The translations under genes and the position numbers were made by a program. The notes under the pieces were generated by a model. That model saw only the letters and a program-made list of their open reading frames with translations, was not told where the DNA came from and searched no databases. A stretch of DNA of 50,046 nucleotides from Affinundibacterium seohonense (GTDB lineage Bacteria > Pseudomonadota > Gammaproteobacteria > Burkholderiales > Burkholderiaceae_D), in assembly GCF_014284305.1 (NCBI RefSeq), contig NZ_JACOFW010000029.1:1-50046 (forward strand), in the 5' to 3' direction. Positions within the stretch are counted from its first letter, which is position 1, and each line of letters opens with the position of its first letter. This document shows positions 8,547 to 15,698 of the stretch, one piece after another.

Positions 8547-10298
8547 ATGAAGCCAGTCCGCCTGCCTGCCGCTGCAACAATTGCCCTTCCACGCTGGAGC
8601 ATTATTGCGCTCTGCCTACTTTACATACTGCCAGGTCTGATTGGACGAGATCCTTGGAAAGGTGCTGATGCCGCTGGATTTGGCGTCATGTGGACAATGG
8701 CGCATGGCACACTCAATGACTGGCTATGGCCGCACGTCGTAGGCCTGCCCGTTCCCGAAGAAGGCCCTCTAGCATTTTGGCTAGGTGCACTGTGCATCAA
8801 ATTATTTGGCGGTATCATTGGCGACCCCATGGCTGCCCGTATTTCTACAGGCTTAGCTTTTCTTCTCGGCTCGATCTCTGTTTGGTACACCACTTACTTA
8901 TTAGGTCGCCGTGCAGAAGCGCAGCCATTAAAACTCGCTTTCGGCGGACAACCAGAACCTCGCGATTTCGGTCGCACTTTAGCAGATGGCGCCCTGCTCA
9001 TCTATCTTGGTTGTCTAGGCTTACTTCTACCAAGCCACACTTCCAGCAGCGGGCCATTACACATCGCTCTCATCGCTTACTGTTTATATGTTTGCGTAAG
9101 ATTTTTCGACACGCCAAGTAAAATTGGCGCACTAAAAATTGGACTTGTCCTTGGTCTATTAGTATTAACACGCGGATGGGTAATTCCGATCGGGATTTTA
9201 TTGTCATTAATCGCCCTGTGCGTCTATCGCCAGCAAAAACTCAGTGCACAGTTACTATCCTTTAGTTTACCAGCAACAATTCTGGTCGTCGGCTTATGGA
9301 TTTTTACCATACAAACCATTCAACCTTACTCTAGCTCACCTTATCAAGGCTGGATGGAGTGGAACTACCGTCAAATCGGCTTCCCTGTTTTAGAGAATAT
9401 TTTCTACTTCTTCCGCTATGGAATCTGGTTCGCATGGCCAGCATGGCCTTTTGCCGCTTGGGCAATTTATGCGTGGCGCAAACAAGAACGCACACTGCAC
9501 ATTTCATTGCCTTTGTGCTTTTTAACTTGCTTCACCCTGCTCGCGTTACTGAATCGCAGTCACGAAGAAGGCTACTTATTGCCACTACTCCCACCATTAG
9601 CCATCCTCGCCGCATTTGGCTTACCAACGATGAAGCGCAGCGCCATCAATGCTGTTGACTGGTTCGCCGTGATGGTGATGACAGGCGCAGCAGGCTTATT
9701 TTGGCTCGGCTGGATCGCATTGCAAACTGGTTGGCCTGCACGTACTAGCAAAAAAGTATTAAGTTGGGCACCAGGCTACATTCCTGAATTTAATGCATTC
9801 ACTTTCATCATCGGATTAGGCATCACAGTGATCTGGTTCCGCATCGTGTATTGGCGCATATCACGTCAGCCTTCTGTATTATGGCGAGCCGTCGTCCTCT
9901 CGAGCGGTGGTGTCATTTTGTGCTGGTTCTTGTTGATGTCGTTGTGGCTGCCCTTGGTCAATCATCGCGTCAGCTATGCCACGGTCGCCAAAGAAATGAC
10001 TGAAAAAATTACCATGCCTTATCGCTGCATAGACAGCAAACTGGCGGCATCACAGCGCGCATCCTTCGCCTATTTCAGCAAAGTTCATTTTGCTGGCTTT
10101 GACGAACAAAATTGTGATCTTTTACTCACGCAAGGTAATCGCCGGTTTCAGGGAAAATCTAAAGAACCAGTCGATAAAGATTTTCCAGGCAATTGGGAAA
10201 TGATTTGGGAAGGCCAGCGAGCTGCAGACAAAGACGAGTTCTTCACGTTATATAGAAAAGTCGACAAACCACAGATCACGAAAGAATCAGAAGACTAA
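8547..10298 (+). CDS. ArnT-like GT-C family glycosyltransferase, multi-pass membrane protein
   Basis: 583-aa polytopic membrane protein resembling the ArnT/PMT (GT39/GT83) lipid-linked sugar transferases, which move a sugar from an undecaprenyl-phosphate carrier to an acceptor on the periplasmic side. The N-terminus shows one helix, then GRDPWKGADAAGFG, the first periplasmic loop that in GT-C enzymes carries the catalytic acidic residue, followed by about ten hydrophobic segments and a soluble C-terminal domain from about residue 485. The acceptor (lipid A, protein or other) cannot be told. It is a single gene between the L31 terminator and a tRNA. The start is the first ATG of the frame; no strong ribosome site precedes it. 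Confidence 0.8.
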   Translation: MKPVRLPAAATIALPRWSIIALCLLYILPGLIGRDPWKGADAAGFGVMWTMAHGTLNDWLWPHVVGLPVPEEGPLAFWLGALCIKLFGGIIGDPMAARISTGLAFLLGSISVWYTTYLLGRRAEAQPLKLAFGGQPEPRDFGRTLADGALLIYLGCLGLLLPSHTSSSGPLHIALIAYCLYVCVRFFDTPSKIGALKIGLVLGLLVLTRGWVIPIGILLSLIALCVYRQQKLSAQLLSFSLPATILVVGLWIFTIQTIQPYSSSPYQGWMEWNYRQIGFPVLENIFYFFRYGIWFAWPAWPFAAWAIYAWRKQERTLHISLPLCFLTCFTLLALLNRSHEEGYLLPLLPPLAILAAFGLPTMKRSAINAVDWFAVMVMTGAAGLFWLGWIALQTGWPARTSKKVLSWAPGYIPEFNAFTFIIGLGITVIWFRIVYWRISRQPSVLWRAVVLSSGGVILCWFLLMSLWLPLVNHRVSYATVAKEMTEKITMPYRCIDSKLAASQRASFAYFSKVHFAGFDEQNCDLLLTQGNRRFQGKSKEPVDKDFPGNWEMIWEGQRAADKDEFFTLYRKVDKPQITKESED

Positions 10299-10433
10299 AA
10301 TATCAAAAACAAAATATGCTGAAGAATTAAGAAAACAAGCGTTTTTGAAGAACGAAACCATAAAATATAACAGCAAATTAGCCTAGGTGCTTGCAAAAAT
10401 CGGATCACCCTGTCATAATTCTGTTCATGCGTT

Positions 10434-10518
10434 GCCGAGATGGCGGAACTGGTAGACGCACTGGACTCAAAATCCAGCGCCGCAAGGCGTGCCGGTTCGA
10501 TTCCGGCTCTCGGCACCA
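10434..10518 (+). tRNA. tRNA-Leu (anticodon CAA)
   Basis: Complete cloverleaf of 85 nt including encoded CCA. The acceptor stem GCCGAGA pairs with TCTCGGC, the anticodon loop is CTCAAAA with anticodon CAA, the variable arm is the long class II type, and the T arm is CCGGTTCGATTCCGG. Its 3' end is the left attachment site of the island, so the distal part of the gene was supplied or restored by the inserted element. Confidence 0.96.
10496..10512 (+). other. attL: island attachment core in the tRNA 3' end
   Basis: TTCGATTCCGGCTCTCG, in the T loop, T stem and acceptor stem of tRNA-Leu, is repeated exactly at 34306-34322. After it attL continues GCACCA and attR continues CACCA, that is, the same sequence with one G missing in attR. 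Confidence 0.9.
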
Positions 10519-10548
10519 CCCAATAGTACAAAGCAGTACAAAGAAGTA

Positions 10549-10588
10549 TAAAAAGCCTGTATCTCCATAGTGAGTTACAGGCTTTTTT
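10549..10588 (+). terminator. Terminator following tRNA-Leu (island-supplied)
   Basis: AAAAAGCCTGTA pairs with TACAGGCTTTTT around a 14-nt loop and ends in a T run. It lies about 30 nt past the tRNA, inside the island, and would stop tRNA transcription before the integrase gene. Confidence 0.85.
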
Positions 10589-10628
10589 CATTAATACGCT
10601 CCAAACTGGTACATTGCAATCCAATGAT

Positions 10629-10683
10629 TTTGCATCCATACTTTCATCCATGGATGCAAACCTTAATTCCGCATGGATGCAAA
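10629..10683. promoter_or_regulatory. Three integrase arm-type sites at the left end
   Basis: TTTGCATCCA at 10629-10638 and its exact complement TGGATGCAAA at 10651-10660 and 10674-10683. A fourth exact copy lies near attR at 34230. The last copy touches the integrase start codon and takes the place of a ribosome site, which suggests that integrase binding also represses its own gene (inference). Confidence 0.65.
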
Positions 10684-11913
10684 ATGCCAAAACTCGCCAA
10701 ACCACTCACTGACACGCAAGTCAGAACCACCAAGCCCAAAGAAAAATCTTATACCCTTCCAGATGGCGGAGGAATGTATTTAGAGATTAGTCCAGTCGGA
10801 TCAAAAATATGGCGAATGTCATATCGACAAGAAAATGGCAAACAAAACCGCCTGACCTTTGGCGCATATCCAGAAGTGTCATTAATCCAAGCGCGAGCTA
10901 AAAGAGCCGACGCACGCAAATTGCTCTCTGAAGGAATTGACCCAGCGCAATTCAAACGTGAAGCCAAAGTAGCCAAGTCAATAGCGGCAACTCACACCTT
11001 CGAAGCTGTGGCGACAACCTGGCTAGAAAAGACCGCCAGTACCAGAGCGTCTACAACACAAGAGAAAGTCACCAACTGGCTAAACAAAGATGTTTTCCCC
11101 TATATTGGCAAACTACCTGTATCAACAATCAAACCGACAGATGTATTGGCTGCAATTAGATTCATGGAAGCTCGTGGCGCCATTGACTCATCACATCGAG
11201 TTAAACAAATATGTGGTCAAGTTTTACGTTACGCAGTTGCGATTGGATTAGCAGAACGTGATGTAACGAGTGACCTCAAAGGTGCCCTAACCGTTGCGGT
11301 AAAAACCAACTATGCCGCAATAACTGATCCGAAAGAAGTTGGCGAACTCATGCGAGCCATCTTCAATTATTCTGGACATCCTTACGCAGTCGCAGCCTTG
11401 AAGTTATCCCCTCTCCTTTTCGTAAGACCTGGTGAATTACGTTCTGCCGAATGGACTGAAATCGATCTTGACACCGCTGAATGGAGAATTCCAGGCGAGA
11501 AGATGAAAATGAAAATGGATCACATTGTTCCACTTTCCACACAGTCCATTGAAATTCTTAAGAGTGTCCATGCGATGACCGGTCATCGAAAATATGTTTT
11601 TCCAAGTATCAGAACTTATGATCGCTGCATGAGTGAAAACACCGTCAATGCTGCATTACGCTCAATGGGATATGCGAAAGAGAGAATGACCGCTCACGGC
11701 TTTAGAGCTATGGCTCGCACGATTTTAGATGAAGTATTAGAAGAGCGCGTTGACTTGATTGAGCATCAATTGGCTCATGCGGTCAAAGATCCGAATGGGC
11801 GGGCATATAACCGCACTGCTCATTTGCCAGCTAGACGGCAAATGATGCAGCGCTGGTCAGATTATCTTGATGAATTACGGAAAGGGGCAATTGTGCTGCC
11901 AATTAGAGCTTAA
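10684..11913 (+). CDS. P4-family tyrosine-type site-specific integrase
   Basis: Catalyses insertion and, with a directionality factor, excision of the island at the tRNA. 409 aa from MPKLAKPLTDTQVRTTKP, the usual P4-integrase start. Domains: an N-terminal DUF4102-type arm-binding domain to about residue 90 (GGGMYLEISPVGSKIWRMSY, FGAYPEVSLIQAR), a SAM-like core-binding domain at about 100-195, and a C-terminal catalytic domain with Arg in VRPGELRSAEW, HGFRAMART (His and second Arg), His in LAHAVKD, and the Tyr nucleophile in GRAYNRTAHLPARRQMM. All key residues are present, so it should be active. There is no Shine-Dalgarno; a TGGATGCAAA repeat abuts the ATG. Confidence 0.95.
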   Translation: MPKLAKPLTDTQVRTTKPKEKSYTLPDGGGMYLEISPVGSKIWRMSYRQENGKQNRLTFGAYPEVSLIQARAKRADARKLLSEGIDPAQFKREAKVAKSIAATHTFEAVATTWLEKTASTRASTTQEKVTNWLNKDVFPYIGKLPVSTIKPTDVLAAIRFMEARGAIDSSHRVKQICGQVLRYAVAIGLAERDVTSDLKGALTVAVKTNYAAITDPKEVGELMRAIFNYSGHPYAVAALKLSPLLFVRPGELRSAEWTEIDLDTAEWRIPGEKMKMKMDHIVPLSTQSIEILKSVHAMTGHRKYVFPSIRTYDRCMSENTVNAALRSMGYAKERMTAHGFRAMARTILDEVLEERVDLIEHQLAHAVKDPNGRAYNRTAHLPARRQMMQRWSDYLDELRKGAIVLPIRA

Positions 11914-12408
11914 TTTATTTAACATTACACATTGACATCTGAGCCCATATTCGCCGCGCCATGCGCTGCGATCGAGAAGCACTGACGACTCATTCTTCCC
12001 GCGGCTATTAGTCTAGTCAAAGTTAATCTCTAAGACTAAATCGTGTTTCGCGCCCGCGCCAAATACTACATAGTCGTGGCAGGGATCATAAAAATACCTA
12101 AGCCCCTTAAACACATTAGGTTTCAACTATTGGGTAAAATTAATTACCCCACTCTTAGCCTAGCATCGAATCTATCCACGAAGATCCGATGCGCGCTGCC
12201 ATTTTGCCATACACAAAGCGATGATATTTTTCAATCAAAATAACTAATCGACAACCTCACCAAAAGTAAATTTATCCCTCTAAATACCCCGCACAAGTGT
12301 GCGAACGAACACAAAAACCTTGAAACAATTACGACAGCCAAATATTACTTTAAAGAAATAAAATTCCAATACCCAAGCTGAGTAATTACTCAATAATTGA
12401 CAGTATCG
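11914..12408. other. AT-rich gap between integrase and reverse transcriptase
   Basis: No supported gene. A 66-codon plus-strand frame (12043-12243) has no ribosome site and no recognisable content. A 14-bp perfect palindrome TGAGTAATTACTCA lies at 12379-12392, just past the 3' end of the reverse transcriptase gene; its role is unknown and it lacks a U-tract. Confidence 0.5.
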
Positions 12409-13689
12409 CTAACTCTTAATTTCATCTTGGACTCTCGACCACAATCGACCAAGCTGTCTCTTGATCGCTTTTGATTGCATTATTTTAGAGGCGGTGTACC
12501 CATAACTTAAGAAATTTCGTCGTCCTAAATGAGTATATCTATTAAAAATCTTCTTTTTAAAAAGCGGCTTTTCATCGTCACCTCTCGCTTTACGTGCTTC
12601 ATTACGTTTCAACATAGTTGATTTAGCAAGACGAATTCCTCGCCTCATTCTATCTGAATATCTTGCAAGCGAGGCAGACCTCAATAGAATTTGATTCCCA
12701 TCAAAAATAAATCCTAAATATTGCAAAGGTTTATTTGACTTAAGTTGGCCACTGCTGTCACTAAAATCAACCCGCTCTGTCTTCTTTGACTGCAAATCAA
12801 GCTTAATTTTTCCAATTGCATTTTCAACAAAGCTGTATGTAACATCCTTAAATGCATCGGGCACAACTAAAAACATATCGTCGCAATACCGAAAATAGCA
12901 GCCATTGAACTCTTTAACAAAGCTGTTAACTTCCCGATCAAAATCAAACATGTAAATATTCGACAAGAGTGCACTTATGGGAGACCCTTGCGGTATCCCT
13001 TTGTTAGAAGCATGCCTTGTCACGAGATTGGCACCTCGCACTTGGCATCGAAACTGATCAGGTGAGCAAAGTCGCTCAGCCTTGGCTGACAAATTGTTAG
13101 TCGATTTACCAAAAACTCGATAGAGGTCAAGCCGGTCAACTTTTGCATAGCGAGTAAGCGACTTAAAAATAGCATAATGGTCGTCTGGCAACTGGGCTAA
13201 TTGCAGCAATCGAGCCCATGCAGACTTCAACAATTGATGATCTAAGTTATCAAAGAAGCCAGTTATATCTAGACACAAAACATGACAATTTTTTCGCTTC
13301 TTTACTTCATCAAAAGCTTCTGCAGCGAATTGGATATTGCTTTTCCCAAGTGATCTAAATGCAATGACGCATTCATTTAATCCATACTTATCAATTGCAG
13401 CTTCGTACTGCTTCGACAATTGAAGTGAGTAATATGCATAAATATGGCTATCAACATGCGATGCGTATGAAATCGACCTCTTTTTAGGTGGTTGTTTTTC
13501 TATTTTACCCGTCTTACGATTTTGTTTAACTTTAACAGTTTCAACGTCAAAAGTTATAAAAGGATAAAAACTGTGACGCGCAACTTGTGAAGGACTACAA
13601 ACGATTCTCTTTGCTTTATCAAAGTGAATTTGTTGATCAAAATGAGGATAACCGCGACGACGAAACCAAGGATGCTTTTTTTTAAACAT
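12409..13689 (-). CDS. Antiviral reverse transcriptase, DRT2-like (UG2 group)
   Basis: 426-aa reverse transcriptase. Palm motifs are intact: LDITGFFDNLDH (140-151, first catalytic Asp), GIPQGSPISALLSN (231-244) and YCDD (268-271, the two other Asp). The N-terminal PWFRRRGYPHFD and the overall length match what I recall of defence RTs of the DRT2 group rather than group II intron RTs: there is no maturase or HNH domain, and no intron RNA is seen. In DRT2 systems the RT copies a structured ncRNA encoded just upstream into concatemeric cDNA that gains a stop-free frame (neo) during phage infection. Here a 424-nt gap upstream holds suitable hairpins. Alternatives are another unknown-group RT or a retron; no retron-type msr/msd fold was recognised. 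Confidence 0.75.
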   Translation of the reverse strand: MFKKKHPWFRRRGYPHFDQQIHFDKAKRIVCSPSQVARHSFYPFITFDVETVKVKQNRKTGKIEKQPPKKRSISYASHVDSHIYAYYSLQLSKQYEAAIDKYGLNECVIAFRSLGKSNIQFAAEAFDEVKKRKNCHVLCLDITGFFDNLDHQLLKSAWARLLQLAQLPDDHYAIFKSLTRYAKVDRLDLYRVFGKSTNNLSAKAERLCSPDQFRCQVRGANLVTRHASNKGIPQGSPISALLSNIYMFDFDREVNSFVKEFNGCYFRYCDDMFLVVPDAFKDVTYSFVENAIGKIKLDLQSKKTERVDFSDSSGQLKSNKPLQYLGFIFDGNQILLRSASLARYSDRMRRGIRLAKSTMLKRNEARKARGDDEKPLFKKKIFNRYTHLGRRNFLSYGYTASKIMQSKAIKRQLGRLWSRVQDEIKS

Positions 13690-13712
13690 TTACAACCTTA
13701 AGTTCTAGCAAA

Positions 13713-13965
13713 CCGAGAGTGCGAAGATGGCGGTAATCTAATAACCGCACTCTCGGATAGACCAAGTTGACTTTCTCGAACCATTTCACCCAGCAAGCTG
13801 AGCCAAACCGCGTATGTTAGCAATGATATATACTATTAACTTAGAAATCACCATGAAGCTACAAATGTGCAACCCTGCGATAACTATGCTGTCAATCTGT
13901 TTATTGGCTTACCTACCAAATAGACTTGACAACTTGTAATAACCCTTTATGCCAATGCATAAAGC
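13713..13965 (-). ncRNA. Candidate DRT2-type template ncRNA upstream of the RT
   Basis: Structured non-coding stretch directly upstream of the RT on its strand. Its 5' side has a perfect 8-bp hairpin CTTTATGC/GCATAAAG (13945-13964). Its 3' side, 23 nt before the RT ATG, has a perfect 11-bp stem CCGAGAGTGCG/CGCACTCTCGG (13713-13723 with 13746-13756). In between lie exactly 40 codons without a stop in the sense frame (13789-13908, between TAA and TGA), coding for a mostly hydrophobic peptide. AGCCAA (13904-13909) and TTGGCT (13801-13806) could pair across most of this window. A promoter is placed just upstream. Ends are estimates; the call rests on position, structure and DRT2 precedent. Confidence 0.5.
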
Positions 13966-13971
13966 AACCTT

Positions 13972-14000
13972 AGAATACATTTTATTTGATTTTAAAGCAA
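13972..14000 (-). promoter_or_regulatory. Candidate promoter of the RT-associated ncRNA
   Basis: TTGCTT (13995-14000) and TATTCT (13972-13977) with exactly 17 nt between them on the minus strand. Transcription would start near 13965, right at the first hairpin of the proposed ncRNA. Both hexamers are imperfect. Confidence 0.4.
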
Positions 14001-14113
14001 TACCTATAGTGGTCAGTGCGGCAACGTTTTTCTTCAGAAGCTAAGGTTGGTGCATTCTGCTCAAATACCTCGTAGCTAGTTTTGCAGAATCTGGCAACAA
14101 GATACATAATTGT

Positions 14114-15142
14114 CTACCTTAATGCCAGAATCATTGACCCCTTTCCCATTAAACGTCTAAGCTCCTGCTGAAATTCACTCATAAGCGCCAATCCAACTAA
14201 ATCTACATCGTAATGCGGGCCAATACACGGCCAATCGCTGATATTTGCCTTACCAATATATGGCACAAACTCAAGAACATTAAAGTTAAAGAGTGAATAC
14301 ATTTCATAGTTCTCTGCGGTGATAGAAAAAGACTGTGGACGAGCCCAAGTCATCGGATGAACACCACGATCATCGGAAATCATAATTTGCAGGCCTCGTC
14401 CAATAGTTGGAAATACTTCATGATGAATAAGAGCCTCTAAAACATATTTGGGAGCCATTTCAACGTCATTTGCTACATCAACAAAGCGACTACCAGGTGC
14501 CAATAAATCTTCTATTCGAGCTCGAATAAGTTCGGCTATTTCTTTTTTCTTGTCTCCCAAAAGGACACAACTAGCTTTGGAATCGAGATATGCTGAAATC
14601 GCGAAGTCAGGAGTGCCGTCTTCACACTTACAAATAAGCTCATTCATTTCGAAACTTGGGAGAATCTTATAAACGAACAATTCATTTTTTTCAGGACATT
14701 TGCCAAAAATAGCAACTTCAGCGAATTGAAAATCATTAAGGTTGCCAGTGCGCTCGTTAATCTCTTTCATCATTTTGGTGAGCATTTTCGAAGCCAGCTT
14801 CGCTATATCCTCTAACGAAAGGACAGAAGAATCAACAAAGCTATCGACAATTAAATATGGAAGAATTTGTGACAATTGCGCATGAAGGTTGAGTCCCAAA
14901 GTCGTACTTCCCGCATAAGCCATACCAATCGAACTTTCAAGCAAAAGTTCACCACCGTCATACGTCGAGAATTCTTTTGAGACCCTGATTGGGATCGAAA
15001 ATATTTTCGCTCCAGAAGTAATAGCCTCATGGGAAAATGACTTATCAGTCGCGGTAGCGCTGATTCGCGTATCGCCAATTGCCCAAATCTGATCTCGATC
15101 GCTAACAGGATGAGAAAATTTATAGATTGCTATAGAAGTCAA
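14114..15142 (-). CDS. HslV/proteasome-beta-like Ntn-hydrolase-fold protein (predicted)
   Basis: 342 aa, not matched to a named family. The start is TTG, set by AAGGAG 5 nt upstream, giving Met-Thr-Ser-Ile. The sequence then follows HslV in order: Thr at position 2 (catalytic Thr1 after Met removal), QIWAIGDTRIS (HslV HVVIAGDGQAT, with the Asp), GAKIFSI (the region of the catalytic Lys), SIGMAYAGSTTLGLNLHAQL (HslV [20 protein letters not shown]), VAIFGK in the region of HslV SLIITG, and SCVLLGD (HslV DLIAIGS). It is nearly twice HslV length, with inserts and a C-terminal extension of about 80 aa. The inferred role is an N-terminal-Thr protease or hydrolase. No ATPase partner such as HslU is adjacent. 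It lies upstream of the RT in the defence cargo. Confidence 0.6.
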   Translation of the reverse strand: MTSIAIYKFSHPVSDRDQIWAIGDTRISATATDKSFSHEAITSGAKIFSIPIRVSKEFSTYDGGELLLESSIGMAYAGSTTLGLNLHAQLSQILPYLIVDSFVDSSVLSLEDIAKLASKMLTKMMKEINERTGNLNDFQFAEVAIFGKCPEKNELFVYKILPSFEMNELICKCEDGTPDFAISAYLDSKASCVLLGDKKKEIAELIRARIEDLLAPGSRFVDVANDVEMAPKYVLEALIHHEVFPTIGRGLQIMISDDRGVHPMTWARPQSFSITAENYEMYSLFNFNVLEFVPYIGKANISDWPCIGPHYDVDLVGLALMSEFQQELRRLMGKGSMILALR

Positions 15143-15176
15143 CGCAACTCCTTATACTGGTCGAAATATACCAATA

Positions 15177-15190
15177 TTTCCAATTGGAAA
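15177..15190. promoter_or_regulatory. 14-bp perfect palindrome in the divergent region
   Basis: TTTCCAATTGGAAA, centred between the HslV-like gene (minus) and the DCL-family gene (plus). It could be an operator for either or both; no regulator is encoded next to it. Confidence 0.4.
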
Positions 15191-15317
15191 ATTCAGTATG
15201 TGGAAATCAAATTACACTTACACAAGGATAAGAATTTCAACCCGGCTCCAACACAAGGTAGCCTTGAAGTGTTTTTCTGGCACAATGTAAAATTTAATAT
15301 TTTAAACGTAAAATAAC

Positions 15318-15656
15318 ATGACAAAGACAATTTCACTACCAAACGGACGCTTTTGGAAAACCCAAACACAAGCGCTCGAACATTTTAAATTAATACTAAA
15401 CAAATACTCGAATGAAGATGTCATTTCAAACAAGAATGATCACGACGATTTAGTCTCGCTATTAATGTATTACGATTCTGCCCTTGAAGAAAATGAGCAA
15501 ACAAAATGTGGCTCTGGAATTGACCATTTTAAGCGGCAAAACAACGCCGAACTTGGATGGTCAACTAGTGGTTTTTGGGTGTACCGAACCGATGGAAGCT
15601 CCATCGACTTTAGTTATATAAAAGCCGTCAAGAGCATTCCCAAATCATCAACTTAG
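15318..15656 (+). CDS. DCL family protein (DUF3223)
   Basis: 112-aa soluble protein of the DCL/DUF3223 family, named after the plant DCL (defective chloroplasts and leaves) protein. Conserved segments: LPNGRFWKTQTQALEHFKLIL near the start, then HDDLVSLLMYYDSALEENE, GSGIDHFKRQNN and GWSTSGFWVYRTDGSSIDFS. It covers the whole domain. Bacterial members are small orphan proteins of unknown biochemistry; the plant homologue acts in plastid rRNA processing. It is the only plus-strand gene in the defence segment and is divergent from the HslV-like gene. The ATG follows an AT-rich leader without a strong ribosome site. A defence role is a guess from position only. Confidence 0.8.
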   Translation: MTKTISLPNGRFWKTQTQALEHFKLILNKYSNEDVISNKNDHDDLVSLLMYYDSALEENEQTKCGSGIDHFKRQNNAELGWSTSGFWVYRTDGSSIDFSYIKAVKSIPKSST

Positions 15657-15698
15657 CGAGGTTAATCCAAGACCATTCTCGAAATAGATACGGTGATA

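Noticed and set aside
10295..10705. 136-codon minus-strand frame across tRNA-Leu
   Set aside because: It runs through the tRNA and integrase arm sites; a shadow frame.
12043..12243. 66-codon frame in the gap after the integrase
   Set aside because: No ribosome site, no family features, AT-rich non-coding composition.
13815..13900. ACA motifs as template-jump points in the ncRNA
   Set aside because: Several ACA triplets occur but none pair at a spacing of about 120 nt, so no template ends can be assigned.
13802..13936. 45 open codons on the strand opposite the candidate ncRNA
   Set aside because: Could be read as a competing neo frame, but the sense-frame window fits the DRT2 precedent better; kept only as a caution about chance openness.
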